Shown: piece after piece, positions 1 through 5,534 of the stretch
How positions within the stretch are numbered: the first letter of the stretch is position 1
How the letters are laid out: each line of letters begins with the position of its first letter
DNA from: Actinomycetes bacterium
Lineage (GTDB): Bacteria > Actinomycetota > Acidimicrobiia > Acidimicrobiales > Microtrichaceae
Length of the DNA: 6,073 nucleotides
Direction: 5' to 3'
Assembly: GCA_023427825.1 (NCBI GenBank)
Contig: JAEZAI010000390.1
Coordinates: 1 to 6,073 of the forward strand
Notes under the pieces: model-generated
What the model was told of the DNA's origin: nothing
Seen by the model: the letters and a program-made list of their open reading frames with translations, nothing else
Databases searched by the model: none
Made by a program: the position numbers and the translations under genes

Positions 1-210
1 GCCACGGGTCAGGCGCAGGTACTCGCCGACCGTCATCACCGGCTGCCAGATGCCGTCGTTGCACGCGAGCACGTACGCACCGTCCGTGCCCCACGGGTTG
101 CCGTCGGCCGCCTTCGCGCACGGCTCCCACATCACCGCCTGGGTCTGGCAGGCCGTGACCACCACGGCGGCGACTCCGACGGCGACAGCTGCTGCGATCA
201 CTCGACGCAT
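1..210 (-). CDS. Small predicted secreted lipoprotein (N-terminal part, cut by window edge)
   Basis: This minus-strand frame starts at the ATG ending at 210 and stays open for 70 codons to the left edge, so the C-terminus is outside the window. The first 20 residues look like a lipoprotein signal peptide: MRR, then a hydrophobic Ala/Val stretch (residues 4-18), then the lipobox VTAC with Cys20 as the expected lipidation site. The protein would therefore be anchored on the outer face of the cytoplasmic membrane. The mature part has a WEPC motif, a GTDGAYVLACNDGIWQPV segment with a second Cys, and then GEYLRL. This Cys-Gly-Cys-Trp pattern resembles short hypothetical actinobacterial lipoproteins, but I do not recognise the family and assign no function. 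A good Shine-Dalgarno sequence at 223-229 supports the start. The GH3 gene upstream on the same strand ends 209 bp away, so a shared transcript is possible but not indicated. Confidence 0.72.
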   Translation of the reverse strand, partial: MRRVIAAAVAVGVAAVVVTACQTQAVMWEPCAKAADGNPWGTDGAYVLACNDGIWQPVMTVGEYLRLTRG

Positions 211-419
211 GGATATCCCCAACCCTCCTGGACGGCCCCGCAGCCGCCCGCCGAGCGAAAGGTACGTGACGGGACTTCGACGCAAAAGTCCGCGACGGCG
301 AATTCACCGGACCGACACACGATCCTCCCGATCGCGTCGACGGCCCGCGGCCGACCGGTCACGCACGGCGCTTCCGGGGTGCCGGGAGGTGCCCCGCCGG
401 CGACGTCAGGAGCGGGTCG
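211..419. other. Intergenic region with weak promoter and hairpin candidates
   Basis: I see no convincing gene in these 209 bases. On the minus strand TACCTT (264-259) fits the TANNNT -10 form. A poor -35 candidate, TTTTGC, lies 17 bp further upstream at 287-282. Together they would give the lipoprotein gene a leader of about 40 bases. The inverted repeat GGACTT (272-277) / AAGTCC (286-291) overlaps that -35 position and could be an operator or chance. About 25 bases past the GH3 stop, 375-396 can fold into an imperfect hairpin with GGGG/CCCC arms. It has two mismatches when transcribed from the minus strand, so it is only a weak terminator candidate. GACCGGTC at 353-360 is a perfect 8-bp palindrome of unknown meaning. 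Confidence 0.35.
223..229 (-). promoter_or_regulatory. Ribosome binding site of the lipoprotein gene
   Basis: Read on the minus strand the sequence is AGGAGGG, about 12 bases before the ATG at 210. The match to the anti-Shine-Dalgarno sequence is strong but the spacing is a little long. It supports the chosen start for an otherwise short partial frame. Confidence 0.6.
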
Positions 420-2807
420 TCAGACCTCGTCGACGGCGACCCCGGTCGCCACCACCTGCACCTGTCGGTACTCCTGCACCTCGCCAGGGAGGTCGAAGGT
501 GGCGGTCCGCGCTGGGGCGCCGGCCCAGCCGCCGACCTCGGCGCGGAACGCGCCGGGCTCGCACGCGAAGTCGAAGCTGTCGTCGAAGAACGCCAGTCGT
601 GACGGGTGCAGCGTGAAGGTCACACGCCGCGATGCGCCGACGGGCAGCGCCACGCGGGCGAACCCGACCAGCTGGCGGTCCGGACGCGCCACCGACGCGG
701 ACTCGTCGTGGACGAACAGCGGCACCACCTCCACGCCGTCCCGGTCGCCGGTGTTGGACACGGTCACGGAGATCGACGTGGGCGTCGTGGTCGAGCCGGC
801 GCGGACCTCGAGCTCCGACCACGAGCAGCTCGTGGTGGACAGCCCGAACCCGAACGGGTGCAGCGGCGAGGCGGGCGAGTCCGTGTAGTCGCCCCAGAAC
901 GCGCTCGCACCGCCGCCGGCGCGGTGGTTGTAGTGCACGGGGAGCTGGCCGACGTGGCGGGGAAGGCTGACCGGCAGCCGCCCCGACGGCGGCTCGACGC
1001 CGAACAGCACGTCCGCGATCGCGGCGCCGCCCTCCTGACCCGGCACCCACGCCAGAAGGGTCGCGGCGCTCAGCGCCTCGACCTCGGCGAGCGTGTGGAC
1101 CCGGCCGGAGACGACGACCGTGACCACTGGAGTGCCGGTGGCGGCGACCGCCCGGAGCAGCTCCAGCTGCGGGCCGGTCGGATCGAGGTCGACCGCGTCG
1201 CGGGCTTCGCCGACGGTCGAGTCGAGGACGAGGCCTGACCGTCCTCCCAGGCAGCACACGACCAGGTCGGCCCGCGCTGCGGACTCGACCGCGGCGGGAA
1301 TGCCCGAGGCGTCGTCGCCCGTGATCGCGCACCCGGGTTCGTGGAGGACGGTCGCGCCCGAGTCCTCGAGCGCCGCGGTGATCCCGGCCAGCGGCGTGGT
1401 CGACGGCGGGTAGTGCGGGCCGGGAGCGAAGGCACCTCCGGCCTGGGGGAGCAACCCGGCGTCGTCGACGGCGTCCCCGTAGATGATCTCGAGGTGGGCG
1501 GGGTAGTGGTAGTCGCCCTGCAGCAGCCGGACGTCGTCGGCCGCCGGCCCGACCACGGCGACGGTCCGGCCGGGCGTCGTCGGGTCGATCGGCACGGTGC
1601 CGTCGTTGGTCAGCAGGACGATCGACTCGACCGCGGCCCGTCGGGCGAGTGACCGGCCGCCCGGGGTGCCGAACGCGGCCGGTGCCGCGTCGGAGTCGAC
1701 GAACGGATCCTCGAACAGCCCGAGGGCCACCTTCTGCGCCAGCACCCGGCGCACCGCCGCGTCGACGATCGGTTCGGGGACGATGCCGGCCTCGACCAGC
1801 GGCGGCAGCTCGGCGTAGCAGTCGAGCGCGGGCAGCTCGACGTCCATGCCTGCGAGCAGCGCCTTGGCCGCGGCGACGCCCTTGGTGGGCGCGATGCGGT
1901 GGAACGTGCGCAGCAGGTCGACCGCGAAGTAGTCGGCGACCACCGTGCCGGTGAAGCCGAGCTCGCCGCGGAGGAGCTCGATGAGGATCATCGCCGAGCC
2001 GGCGCAGGGGAGGCCGTCCACCGACGAGTAGGAGTTCATGACCGAGCTCAGGCCGGCGTCGCGGATGGCCGCGGCGAACGGCTCGGCGAAGACCTCGCGC
2101 AGCTCGCGCGATCCCATCTGCACCGGACCGTGGTTGCGGCCGCCCTCGGGGAGTCCGTAGCCGAGGAAGTGCTTGCCGGTGGCGATGACGCCGTCTCGGG
2201 CGCGTGGCTCGAGCGTCGCCGGTCCGGCGGCGTCGGCATCGGGGTCGATGGGCTCGGGCCGGGCGAGCTCGCCGCTGCCCTGGAGGCCGATGACGTACGC
2301 GACGCCGAGCTCGCCGGCGAGGACCGGGTCCTCGCCGTAGGTCTCCTCGACGCGACCCCAACGCGGGTCCCGAGCGATGTCCAGGACCGGGGCCAGGCTC
2401 TGGCGGGCGCCGACCGCCAGCATCTCGCGGCGGATGTGGTCCGCGACCTCGTGGACCAGCTCGCGGTTCCAGGTGGCGGCCAGTCCGATCCCCTGGGGAA
2501 ACTGCACCGCGTCGCGGGCGCAGAATCCGGCGACCGACTCCTCGTGGATGATCGCCGGGATTCCCAGTCGGGTCTCCTCGACGAGGAAGCGCTGTATCTC
2601 GTTGGCGAACACGGCGAGGCCCTGCGGGCGGAGCCCGGTGGAGGCGGCGATGCGCGTGACCTGGCCCGTGCCGTTCGCGAGCAGCCGGTGCGCCGCCTCG
2701 TCGGAGAACCCGCTGTCGTCCACGAGCTGGGTGGACCACACGCAGCCGAGCTGCGCCAGCTTCTCGGCCAGCGTCATGTCGGCGATCAGCGCGTCGATGT
2801 CGGTCAT
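420..2807 (-). CDS. Glycoside hydrolase family 3 (beta-glucosidase / beta-xylosidase type)
   Basis: A 795-residue protein with the full three-domain GH3 layout. The family hydrolyses terminal non-reducing beta-linked sugars with retention of configuration. The N-terminal (alpha/beta)8-like domain covers about residues 8-365. It contains HEE (88-90), APVLDIARDPRWGR (139-152), ETYGEDP (155-161), KHF (212-214) and VVADY, where Asp292 is the expected nucleophile (often SDW in relatives). The C-terminal alpha/beta sandwich covers about 390-625. Glu534 in GEARD is a candidate acid/base, and PGQEGG (589-594) and PSGRLPVSLP (607-616) are typical of the family. A fibronectin-III-like domain begins after HPFGFGLS (650-657), with QLVGF (712-716). 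There is no signal peptide, so the enzyme is probably cytoplasmic and acts on imported oligosaccharides or glycosides. An AAGGA Shine-Dalgarno sequence nine bases before the ATG supports the start. The adjacent arsC-like gene is divergent. No transporter or sugar regulator is in view, so glucoside versus xyloside preference cannot be decided. Confidence 0.93.
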   Translation of the reverse strand: MTDIDALIADMTLAEKLAQLGCVWSTQLVDDSGFSDEAAHRLLANGTGQVTRIAASTGLRPQGLAVFANEIQRFLVEETRLGIPAIIHEESVAGFCARDAVQFPQGIGLAATWNRELVHEVADHIRREMLAVGARQSLAPVLDIARDPRWGRVEETYGEDPVLAGELGVAYVIGLQGSGELARPEPIDPDADAAGPATLEPRARDGVIATGKHFLGYGLPEGGRNHGPVQMGSRELREVFAEPFAAAIRDAGLSSVMNSYSSVDGLPCAGSAMILIELLRGELGFTGTVVADYFAVDLLRTFHRIAPTKGVAAAKALLAGMDVELPALDCYAELPPLVEAGIVPEPIVDAAVRRVLAQKVALGLFEDPFVDSDAAPAAFGTPGGRSLARRAAVESIVLLTNDGTVPIDPTTPGRTVAVVGPAADDVRLLQGDYHYPAHLEIIYGDAVDDAGLLPQAGGAFAPGPHYPPSTTPLAGITAALEDSGATVLHEPGCAITGDDASGIPAAVESAARADLVVCCLGGRSGLVLDSTVGEARDAVDLDPTGPQLELLRAVAATGTPVVTVVVSGRVHTLAEVEALSAATLLAWVPGQEGGAAIADVLFGVEPPSGRLPVSLPRHVGQLPVHYNHRAGGGASAFWGDYTDSPASPLHPFGFGLSTTSCSWSELEVRAGSTTTPTSISVTVSNTGDRDGVEVVPLFVHDESASVARPDRQLVGFARVALPVGASRRVTFTLHPSRLAFFDDSFDFACEPGAFRAEVGGWAGAPARTATFDLPGEVQEYRQVQVVATGVAVDEV

Positions 2808-2815
2808 GGGCCGCG

Positions 2816-2821
2816 ATCCTT
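2816..2821 (-). promoter_or_regulatory. Ribosome binding site of the GH3 gene
   Basis: On the minus strand AAGGAT lies eight bases before the ATG at 2807, which is good Shine-Dalgarno spacing and fixes the start. This gene therefore has a leader, unlike the divergent neighbour, which appears to be leaderless. Confidence 0.7.
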
Positions 2822-2844
2822 GCAGAGGCGCGACCGTGCCCGAC

Positions 2845-2859
2845 GCGGCGCGGCGCCGC
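2845..2859. repeat. Perfect 7-1-7 palindrome in the GH3/arsC divergent spacer (possible operator)
   Basis: GCGGCGC (2845-2851), one base, then GCGCCGC (2853-2859) forms an exact inverted repeat. It ends directly before the predicted -10 box of the arsC-like gene, so a bound protein would cover the core promoter. It also lies about 40 bp upstream of the GH3 start. It is pure G and C in a GC-rich genome, so chance is a serious alternative. Confidence 0.35.
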
Positions 2860-2865
2860 TACGGT
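2860..2865 (+). promoter_or_regulatory. Predicted -10 box for a leaderless arsC-like transcript
   Basis: TACGGT fits the actinobacterial TANNNT -10 form and ends eight bases before the ATG at 2874. Transcription would then begin at or within a base or two of the start codon. No Shine-Dalgarno sequence is visible before this ATG, which agrees with a leaderless message. A recognisable -35 box is not evident at the usual distance. Confidence 0.5.
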
Positions 2866-2873
2866 GCGCGGCC

Positions 2874-3236
2874 ATGGCCGACGTCGTGATCTTCCACAAT
2901 CCGAACTGCAGCACCTCGAAGTACGCCGTCGGCGTGGCCGCGGACCTCGGGGTGGACGTCGAGGAGCGGCGCTACCTGCTCAAGGCCCAGCGTCCGAGCA
3001 GGGACGAGATCGTCGAGCTGCTCGGCCAGCTCGAGGACCCGGCCACCGATCTCGTGCGCCGCGACGCCAACTTCACCAAGCTCGGCCTCACCGACGACGA
3101 CGTGGCCACCCCCGAGCAGGTGGCCGACGTGCTCGCGGAGCACCCCGAGCTGCTGCAGCGACCGGTCCTGGTCAAGGACGGGCGGGCGATCATCGGCCGG
3201 CCGAAGGACCGGGTCGAGCCCTTCCTCCAGGGCTGA
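2874..3236 (+). CDS. arsC: ArsC-family arsenate reductase-like protein (glutaredoxin-dependent type)
   Basis: A complete 120-residue protein of the ArsC/Spx thioredoxin-fold family. In the classical enzyme, arsenate is reduced to arsenite in the cytoplasm with glutathione and glutaredoxin or an equivalent thiol system. The start FHNPNCSTSK places the catalytic Cys at residue 12, matching the HNPxCxTSR motif of plasmid R773 ArsC. The three arginines that bind the oxyanion in R773 ArsC have counterparts here: Arg62 in LVRRD, Arg96 in QRPVLV and Arg109 in GRPKD. This favours a reductase over a Spx-type regulator, and the length is close to usual for the short chromosomal members. No arsenite exporter, ArsR or other ars gene is in view, so the true substrate is uncertain. 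Actinobacteria mostly use mycothiol rather than glutathione, so the partner thiol may differ. The ATG lacks a Shine-Dalgarno sequence and is probably leaderless. An open frame continues upstream through the GH3 gene, but only this ATG gives the family's N-terminus. Confidence 0.88.
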   Translation: MADVVIFHNPNCSTSKYAVGVAADLGVDVEERRYLLKAQRPSRDEIVELLGQLEDPATDLVRRDANFTKLGLTDDDVATPEQVADVLAEHPELLQRPVLVKDGRAIIGRPKDRVEPFLQG

Positions 3237-3251
3237 CCGACCACCGCGCTG

Positions 3252-3301
3252 GCTTTGTTCCCGGATCTGCACCCTTCTGGGTGCCGTGCTGGGAACAAAG
3301 C
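3252..3301. terminator. Long nested hairpin between convergent genes, probable bidirectional terminator
   Basis: The outer arms GCTTTGTTCCC (3252-3262) and GGGAACAAAGC (3291-3301) pair perfectly over 11 bp. Inside, GCACCC (3269-3274) and GGGTGC (3279-3284) form a second 6-bp stem with a TTCT loop. A 6-by-6 internal loop separates the two stems. The hairpin begins 15 bases after the arsC-like stop and 26 bases past the end of the convergent TetR-type gene, so it can serve both. There is no clean run of T on either strand, which is common for actinobacterial terminators. Confidence 0.68.
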
Positions 3302-3327
3302 GGGCGGGGTTCGGGCGGGCGCGGGCG

Positions 3328-3918
3328 TCAGGCGTCGGGCCCGAAGAGGGTGATCACCACCGGCTCGATGCACATCGCACCGATGTCGGCGGGGTCCGTG
3401 CCGGGCGCGAACACGTGGCGGACGAAGCCGGTGAGCAGCTGACCGACGACGAGCTGGGCGACGGTCACCGGGTCCTCGACCTCGGGCACCATCTGCTCGA
3501 TCCATCCGGTGGTCGCCGGCTCGAGGAGGTCCATGAGGGCCTGGCCCACCGGGAGCACCGTGGCCTCGCCGTGCATGCCCTCGCTGATCAGCAGCCGCCA
3601 GATCGCCTGCTCCTCGAGCGCGCCCTCCCACACGTGGCGGAACAGCGCCCGCAGCCGGTCGGCCGGAGGGTCCGAAGGGTCGATCGGGAACTGGTCCGAC
3701 ATCCGGCTGCCGTACTGGCGCTCGGCGACCACCGCGGCGAGCAGCGCGTCCTTGGACTCGAAGTAGTGGTAGATCGCAGCCACCTGCAGGTCGCAGGCGG
3801 CTGCGAGCTGGCGCATGGTCATGCCCTTGGCGCCGCGCTCGGACATCAGTCGGAGCGCGGTGTCCAGGATGTGGTCACGCTGGTTGGGTCGCGTCGCGAC
3901 GCCGTCGGCGGTGGGCAT
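3328..3918 (-). CDS. TetR/AcrR-family transcriptional regulator
   Basis: A complete 196-residue protein, normal length for TetR regulators, which bind DNA as dimers and usually repress until a small ligand binds the C-terminal domain. The N-terminal helix-turn-helix is clear: RDHILDTALRLMSERGAKG (residues 14-32) is helix 1 and the turn, TMRQLAAACDLQVAAIYHYF (34-53) carries the recognition helix, and SKDALLAAV (55-63) follows. The remainder (about 85-196) is a helical ligand-binding domain with no recognisable subfamily signature. The gene lies downstream of a P450 gene on the same strand, with a terminator-like hairpin between them, so it probably has its own promoter. Its position makes it the leading candidate to bind the three palindromic sites between the two P450 genes, but this is inference. 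The ATG at 3918 has no clear Shine-Dalgarno sequence. A later Met exists (residue 25) but would remove helix 1. Confidence 0.93.
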   Translation of the reverse strand: MPTADGVATRPNQRDHILDTALRLMSERGAKGMTMRQLAAACDLQVAAIYHYFESKDALLAAVVAERQYGSRMSDQFPIDPSDPPADRLRALFRHVWEGALEEQAIWRLLISEGMHGEATVLPVGQALMDLLEPATTGWIEQMVPEVEDPVTVAQLVVGQLLTGFVRHVFAPGTDPADIGAMCIEPVVITLFGPDA

Positions 3919-3922
3919 GGCG

Positions 3923-3933
3923 GACAGTGTGTC
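3923..3933. promoter_or_regulatory. Small palindrome just upstream of the TetR-type gene
   Basis: GACA-GTG-TGTC forms a 4-3-4 inverted repeat only four bases upstream of the start codon. Its position would suit autoregulation if transcription starts close to the ATG. It does not resemble the GAACG/CGTTC sites of the P450 promoter region. It is short enough to occur by chance, and no convincing -10 box accompanies it. Confidence 0.22.
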
Positions 3934-3973
3934 AGTCGGGCGCCCGCCGGTGTGCGTAGTGCGGACGCGCCTC

Positions 3974-4008
3974 CGCCCACCGGCACCGCTGAGCGGGACC
4001 GGTGGGCG
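3974..4008 (-). terminator. Hairpin terminator downstream of the complete P450 gene
   Basis: CGCCCACCGG (3974-3983) and CCGGTGGGCG (3999-4008) form a perfect 10-bp stem. CCGC (3986-3989) and GCGG (3993-3996) add an inner stem with a three-base loop, across a 2-by-2 internal loop. It starts seven bases after the P450 stop on the minus strand. There is no T run. It probably ends or attenuates the P450 transcript before the TetR-type gene. Confidence 0.68.
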
Positions 4009-4015
4009 CGAGCGA

Positions 4016-5374
4016 TCAGTGCGGGACCGGGCAGCCCGAGCCGGAGTACGAGGCGGGGATGTCCTCGAGCGCGATCACGAGCGTGGAGTCGCCGCGCCCG
4101 GGTGTCAGGCCCTCGGGCACCTCGATGTCGGGGAGACGGCTGAGCAGCTCCTGGAACACCGTCTTGACCTCCATGCGGGCCAGGTTGGCGCCCAGGCAGA
4201 AGTGCGGGCCGATGCCGAAGGCCAGGTGCGGGTTGGACTCACGGGTGAAGTCCAGCTCGTCGGGCCGCTCGAAGACCGTCTCGTCGCGGTTGGCCGAGCC
4301 GTAGAGCATGAGGACGCGGTCGCCCTCCTTGAGCTCGGTGCCGCGGTAGGTGTGGTCGTGGGTGACCGTGCGGATGAAGCTCAGCACCGGGGTGACGTAG
4401 CGGATCAGCTCGTCGACGGCCCGGTCCATGAACTCGTCGTCCCAGAGGTTGTCGAGCATCAGCTTCTTCTGCTCGGGGAACTTCGAGAGCGCCACCAGGC
4501 CGCCCGAGATGGCGTTGCGGGTGGTCTCGTTGCCGGCCACCAGCAGCACGGCCAGGAACGCGAGCAGCTCGTCGTCGTTGAGCGTCGAGTGGTACTCGCG
4601 CTCCTCGAGCTCCTCCTTGGTGATGCCCTGGAGCGCCTTGTGCTCCTTGGTCAGGTCACCGGCGTCGAACGCCTGGGTGAGGATCGAGATGATGTCGTCC
4701 TTGGGGTCGGCCCGCCGCTCGGCGATGAGCTCGAGGCACAGCGTGGCGTACTCGCCGAAGGCGCCGGCGGCGGCGTGCAGGATCGGGTCGTCGGCCTCGA
4801 AGTGGCCGTCGCCCGCCATCATCGCGTCGGACCAGGCGTACATGGACAGGCGCTGCTGCGGGTCCAGACCCATGAGCTCGCAGATGATGATCAGCGGCAC
4901 GTGGATGGCGAAGTCCTGGACGAAGTCGACCGTGACCCGCTCGACGTCCTTGCCCTCGGCCGCCGCGTCGGCCTGCACCTGCTCGGTCATCTGGTCGATG
5001 ATCTCGTTGGTCAGCTGGCGGACGTGCGGGATGAGGTCCCGGACCCGGCGCGGGGTGAAGCCCTGGTTGATGAGGCGGCGCTGGCGGATGTGCTCCTCGC
5101 CGTCGAGCGTGATGATCGACATGTCGCCGGCGATCACCGGGCGCACGCCGAAGCGGTTGCAGTACGTCTCGGGGTCGCGGCTGATCGTGAACACGTCCTC
5201 GTGGCGAGCGGCCACGTAGAGGTTGTTCGGCTCGTCGCGGACGAGCGTGGGCTGGGCCCGGAGCCAGGCGTAGAGCTCGCCCGGGTCGTCGAAGATGCGC
5301 GGGTCGCAGAAGTCGGTCTGCGAGAAGTCACGCTCGTCGGAGGGAGAGGTGGAGGAGTCCTCGAGGAGGGTCAT
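4016..5374 (-). CDS. Cytochrome P450 (soluble bacterial class I type)
   Basis: A complete 452-residue P450, a cytoplasmic haem-thiolate monooxygenase that takes electrons from a ferredoxin and reductase not seen here. All family motifs are present. HIRQR (residues 95-99) is the helix C HxxxR, AGNETT (280-285) is the helix I oxygen-activation motif, and ELIR (322-325) is ExxR. FGIGPHFCLG (386-395) is the haem loop, with Cys393 as the iron ligand. There is no membrane anchor. The general style (GFTPRRV, helix I, haem loop) recalls the actinobacterial CYP125/CYP142-like clan, whose studied members oxidise sterol side chains. I cannot assign a CYP family or substrate. The protein is longer than the usual 400-430 residues, partly through a charged stretch at about 241-264 before helix I. 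The start has no Shine-Dalgarno sequence but a well-placed promoter, so it is probably leaderless. It is divergent from a second P450. Confidence 0.95.
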   Translation of the reverse strand: MTLLEDSSTSPSDERDFSQTDFCDPRIFDDPGELYAWLRAQPTLVRDEPNNLYVAARHEDVFTISRDPETYCNRFGVRPVIAGDMSIITLDGEEHIRQRRLINQGFTPRRVRDLIPHVRQLTNEIIDQMTEQVQADAAAEGKDVERVTVDFVQDFAIHVPLIIICELMGLDPQQRLSMYAWSDAMMAGDGHFEADDPILHAAAGAFGEYATLCLELIAERRADPKDDIISILTQAFDAGDLTKEHKALQGITKEELEEREYHSTLNDDELLAFLAVLLVAGNETTRNAISGGLVALSKFPEQKKLMLDNLWDDEFMDRAVDELIRYVTPVLSFIRTVTHDHTYRGTELKEGDRVLMLYGSANRDETVFERPDELDFTRESNPHLAFGIGPHFCLGANLARMEVKTVFQELLSRLPDIEVPEGLTPGRGDSTLVIALEDIPASYSGSGCPVPH

Positions 5375-5380
5375 GCCGTC

Positions 5381-5409
5381 ACGGTAACGACGACCGAACG
5401 TTCGTTCAA
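5381..5409 (-). promoter_or_regulatory. Leaderless promoter of the complete P450 gene
   Basis: On the minus strand the -35 candidate TTGAAC (5409-5404) is followed by exactly 17 bp and then TACCGT (5386-5381), which fits the TANNNT -10 form. The ATG begins six bases later at 5374, so transcription should start at the start codon itself. The -35 box lies inside operator-like site A, so a bound protein would block polymerase. Confidence 0.66.
5392..5408. promoter_or_regulatory. Operator-like site A
   Basis: GACCGAACGTTCGTTCA has half-sites GAACG and CGTTC separated by TT. It differs from site B at one base of 17. It covers roughly -18 to -34 relative to the predicted start of the minus-strand P450 transcript and overlaps that promoter's -35 box, a repressor position. 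Confidence 0.7.
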
Positions 5410-5414
5410 GGGGT

Positions 5415-5431
5415 GACCGAACGATCGTTCA
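5415..5431. promoter_or_regulatory. Operator-like site B
   Basis: GACCGAACGATCGTTCA contains a perfect 12-bp palindrome, GAACGATCGTTC (5419-5430). It starts 23 bp from the start of site A, about two helical turns, so proteins on A and B could touch on nearly the same DNA face. It lies upstream of both core promoters. Confidence 0.72.
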
Positions 5432-5461
5432 GATTTGCCCGGGTGAACCTGGCGGGCCACC

Positions 5462-5478
5462 GGTCGAACGTTCGGTCA
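5462..5478. promoter_or_regulatory. Operator-like site C
   Basis: GGTCGAACGTTCGGTCA matches site A at 14 of 17 positions and has a perfect 10-bp core palindrome, CGAACGTTCG (5465-5474). It lies at about -19 to -35 from the predicted start of the plus-strand P450 transcript, mirroring the position of site A on the other gene. Confidence 0.65.
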
Positions 5479-5484
5479 GCGGGA

Positions 5485-5490
5485 TACGCT
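5485..5490 (+). promoter_or_regulatory. Predicted -10 box of the second P450 gene
   Basis: TACGCT fits the TANNNT form. It would start transcription near 5497 and give a leader of about 38 bases that includes the ribosome binding site. The -35 region falls within operator-like site C and matches the consensus poorly, so the promoter may be weak or assisted. Confidence 0.45.
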
Positions 5491-5522
5491 CGCCGTACCG
5501 GACGCCGCCCGCTCGGCGGCAC

Positions 5523-5527
5523 GGAGG
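5523..5527 (+). promoter_or_regulatory. Ribosome binding site of the second P450 gene
   Basis: GGAGG sits seven bases before the ATG at 5535, which is ideal spacing and fixes the start. This gene therefore has a conventional leader, whereas its divergent partner seems to be leaderless. Confidence 0.75.
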
Positions 5528-5534
5528 GGGCTCC

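Noticed and set aside
320..334. CGATC/GATCG inverted repeat in the left intergenic region
   Set aside because: The arms are five bases with no promoter feature nearby and no second copy in the window.
406..2739. Very long minus-strand open frame overlapping the GH3 gene in another frame (777 codons)
   Set aside because: The translation is a low-complexity Arg/Pro/Gly/Ala string without domains. High GC content removes stop codons from alternative frames. The GH3 frame explains the region fully.
1899..2873. Plus-strand open frame that runs in frame into the arsC-like gene and could suggest a large fusion protein
   Set aside because: The upstream 325 codons are antisense to the GH3 gene and show no domain. 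The ArsC fold begins exactly at the ATG at 2874, next to a good -10 box.
3815..5416. 533-codon plus-strand open frame antisense to the TetR start and the P450
   Set aside because: Its Val/Gly/Arg/Leu-rich translation has no recognisable motif, whereas the opposite strand carries every P450 signature.
5437..5457. GCCCG/CGGGC inverted repeat between sites B and C
   Set aside because: Only five GC pairs around an 11-base loop, which is expected by chance in this base composition.
5392..5478. The three GAACG repeats as a CRISPR-like or iteron array
   Set aside because: There are only three short palindromic copies with unequal spacing (23 and 47 bp), placed over promoters. Operator sites fit far better.
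5392..5478. KstR or KstR2 sterol-regulon operators
   Set aside because: From memory, KstR sites need AAC and GTT two bases apart and KstR2 sites need CAAG/CTTG. The spacing and half-sites here do not fit either.
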